Positions 13,164 through 14,693 of a stretch of DNA of 14,693 nt are shown piece by piece. Source of the stretch: Actinomycetes bacterium (GTDB lineage: Bacteria > Actinomycetota > Thermoleophilia > BMS3ABIN01); NCBI GenBank assembly GCA_021787775.1, contig JAJYLK010000006.1, positions 1 through 14,693 on the forward strand, read 5' to 3'. The notes under the pieces were generated by a model. It was not told the origin of the DNA and did not search any database. It worked only from the letters and a program-made list of their open reading frames with translations. Each line of letters begins with the position of its first letter. Position 1 is the first letter of the stretch. The position numbers and the translations under genes are program-made.

Positions 13164-14243
13164 ATGGCAAGACTTGGAAGAACTGAATTAGAAGTATCCA
13201 GAATCGGTCTGGGCGGCATTCCACTGATGAAGCATTCTCTGGCGGAGGCGCGCGCCGTGATCGATGCTTCTCTGGCTGGCGGCATTAACATCGCCGACAC
13301 CGCTGAGGGTTATGGCGATAGCGAGGCCAAGCTCGCGTACGCTCTTAAAAAAGACCGTGGCAGCTTTATCATGGCCACGAAATCAATGAAACGCACCGCC
13401 CGGGAAATGGCAAGAATGGTCGATCAGAGCCTGCAGCGGTTCGAAACCGATTATATTGACATCTATCAGATTCATGCCTTGCAAACCGGCGCAGAGCTGC
13501 GGCAGGTGCTGGCTCCGGGCGGGGCGCTGGAAGCGCTCAGGCAGGCCCAGCAGGCCGGCAAGGTGCGTTATATCGGTGTCACCGGCCACAGGTCGTCGAC
13601 TCTGGTGGATGCGATCAAGACCGGAGAGTTCGATACGGTCATGGCGCCGATAAATGTCGTTGATCGCGAATCCGAAGAAGAGTTGCTGCCTCTGGCGCGC
13701 AAGCTGGATATTGGCATTCTGGCGATGAAACCGGTCTGTGGCGGCACTCTGGACGATCCCGCTCTCGGCATTCGTTTTTGCCTCAACTCCATCACTGATA
13801 CCGTACTGGTCGGGATGAAAAACGTTGCCGAAGTCGAAGCCAACCTGAAGACCGCAAACGAATTTCGGCCACTGTCGCCGTTGGAAGAAGATGAGCTGCT
13901 TGAGAACGCCAGCCAGTTGGGCAACACTTTCTGCCGCCGCTGTGAGTATTGCCAGCCCTGCCCCGAAAACATCCACATCCCCAGGATCCTTTGGCTGGCG
14001 AATTATCACCGGCGTTATGCGTCCCGCGATCCCTGGACCGAAGATGAATACCGTGCCCTGACGCCTGACGCTACCGCTTGTCAGGAGTGCGGGGAGTGCG
14101 AGGACAAGTGTCCTTACGATCTGCCGATCCGGCAGATGCTGAAAGAAGCGAATGTAGAATTGATGCCTGACAGCAAGACCGTGGCAAAGCGCAAAGTCAA
14201 GAAGCTTGTAAAGCGGATTGTCAACCGGCGGGATTCTGTCTAG
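13164..14243 (+). CDS. Aldo/keto reductase with C-terminal double iron-sulfur motif
   Basis: A 359-residue protein. The AKR barrel spans about 1-235 and keeps the tetrad D45 and Y50 (NIADTAEGYGDSE), K73 (MATKSMK) and H104 (IYQIHAL). A cysteine-rich tail follows: CRRCEYCQPCP (C257, C260, C263, C266) and CQECGECEDKCP (C306, C309, C312, C316), room for two [4Fe-4S] clusters. This tail is the normal layout of the Fe-S AKR subfamily, whose substrates are mostly unknown; the clusters probably pass electrons. A short lysine/arginine-rich C-terminus ends the protein. The first part of the gene is much poorer in G+C than the glycan genes (38% over 13141-13200 by count), so it may have a different origin or expression level. 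It could reduce a keto-sugar made by the neighbours, or be an unrelated redox enzyme. Confidence 0.87.
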   Translation: MARLGRTELEVSRIGLGGIPLMKHSLAEARAVIDASLAGGINIADTAEGYGDSEAKLAYALKKDRGSFIMATKSMKRTAREMARMVDQSLQRFETDYIDIYQIHALQTGAELRQVLAPGGALEALRQAQQAGKVRYIGVTGHRSSTLVDAIKTGEFDTVMAPINVVDRESEEELLPLARKLDIGILAMKPVCGGTLDDPALGIRFCLNSITDTVLVGMKNVAEVEANLKTANEFRPLSPLEEDELLENASQLGNTFCRRCEYCQPCPENIHIPRILWLANYHRRYASRDPWTEDEYRALTPDATACQECGECEDKCPYDLPIRQMLKEANVELMPDSKTVAKRKVKKLVKRIVNRRDSV

Positions 14244-14254
14244 GAATCAGCCGG
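14225..14254 (+). terminator. Stem-loop across the reductase stop codon
   Basis: CCGGC (14225-14229) pairs with GCCGG (14250-14254), and inside it GATTC (14232-14236) pairs with GAATC (14244-14248) around a seven-base loop that contains the TAG stop. There is a small internal loop (GG opposite A) and no T-tract. It may slow or partly end transcription before asnB. Confidence 0.3.
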
Positions 14255-14313
14255 TGAATGTCTCAGGGACCGCACTCTCCAACTCCAGGTTCAGATCGTG
14301 ATCCGTTTCTGAC

Positions 14314-14693
14314 ATGTGCGGCATCACCGGCACGGTTTCCACCAGGCAGCTTAACGATGCCGGCGTGCGCCGCGTCAGCCGCATGGCGGATATCCTGAGG
14401 CATCGCGGGCCCGATGACCACGGCCTGCGCCAGGGGGACAACTACGCGCTGGCGCACCGGCGCCTGAGCATCATCGACCTTGAAGGCGGCCATCAGCCGA
14501 TGTCTAACGAGGCCGGCAGCGTCTGGATCGTTTTCAACGGCGAGATCTACAATTTCCCCGAACTGCACGACGAGCTGGTAGCGCTGGGGCACAGCTTCCG
14601 GACCCGTTGCGACACCGAGGTGATCGTCCATCTCTACGAGGAATACGGACCGGAGTGCGTCAGCCGCCTGAACGGCATGTTCGCTTTCGCCAT
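14314..14693 (+). CDS. asnB: Asparagine synthase (glutamine-hydrolysing), 5' part, cut by the window end
   Basis: The ATG at 14314 opens a frame that runs off the window after 126 full codons. It starts MCGITG, so the catalytic N-terminal Cys2 of the class II (Ntn) glutamine amidotransferase domain is present. RHRGPDD, HRRLSIIDL, QPM, NGEIYNF, CDTEVIVHLYEEYG and LNGMFAFA follow, the full order of conserved glutaminase motifs. The synthase half lies beyond the window. AsnB enzymes make asparagine; in glycan and exopolysaccharide clusters close relatives are thought to amidate sugar carboxylates or other acids. The spacer to the reductase gene is 70 bp and holds no TANNCT box, so read-through from the reductase is possible. 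No clear Shine-Dalgarno precedes the ATG. Confidence 0.93.
   Translation, partial: MCGITGTVSTRQLNDAGVRRVSRMADILRHRGPDDHGLRQGDNYALAHRRLSIIDLEGGHQPMSNEAGSVWIVFNGEIYNFPELHDELVALGHSFRTRCDTEVIVHLYEEYGPECVSRLNGMFAFA

Noticed and set aside
1..14693. CRISPR array, tRNA or rRNA genes
   Set aside because: No regularly spaced direct repeats, no tRNA-like cloverleaf and no rRNA-like sequence were seen; the ten-base repeat at 1-10 and 39-48 belongs to the RAYT repeats.

Overview
The window is high in G+C, about two thirds by eye, with strong third-position G/C bias, GTG and TTG starts, and tight gene overlaps. It suggests a bacterial genome with an actinobacterial flavour: several intergenic regions hold TANNCT-type -10 boxes, and two genes look leaderless. 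The phylum is an inference from style only. Less G+C-rich stretches (the transposase at the left, the aldo/keto reductase at the right) flank a long G+C-rich block.

Layout. Positions 1-1023 hold a REP-associated (RAYT/IS200-like) Y1 transposase gene between two inverted 30-bp repeats matching at 29 of 30 positions; part of a further copy lies at the window edge. The element ends 3 bp past the stop codon of a minus-strand pair of small four-helix SMR/ArnE-like membrane proteins (1027-1773). A divergent promoter region (1774-1873) then leads into a compact plus-strand operon of six genes (1874-9823): a B12-type radical SAM enzyme, a DPM/ArnC-like GT2 glycosyltransferase, a radical SAM enzyme with a four-cysteine SPASM/twitch tail, a DegT/ArnB-type PLP aminotransferase, a DUF2079 membrane protein and an ArnT/PMT-like membrane glycosyltransferase. 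Next come three plus-strand genes, each preceded by its own candidate -10 box: a second B12-type radical SAM enzyme (9898-11370), a polysaccharide flippase (11595-13037) and an Fe-S aldo/keto reductase (13164-14243). The window ends inside an asparagine synthase (14314-14693, first 126 codons).

How the genes may work together (inference). The block resembles a lipid-linked sugar pathway. GT2 would load a sugar onto polyprenyl phosphate. The aminotransferase, the radical SAM enzymes and perhaps the Fe-S reductase would modify the sugar or lipid, and AsnB could amidate a carboxylate. The SMR pair and/or the Wzx-like flippase would move the product across the membrane. The two GT-C-like proteins would transfer the sugar on the outer face. 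The set echoes ArnB/ArnC/ArnE-ArnF/ArnT, but it carries three radical SAM enzymes that the classical Arn pathway lacks. That combination is the most interesting thing here. No rRNA, tRNA or CRISPR array was seen, and no gene-free stretch is longer than 300 bases (the longest is 224 bp, 11371-11594).
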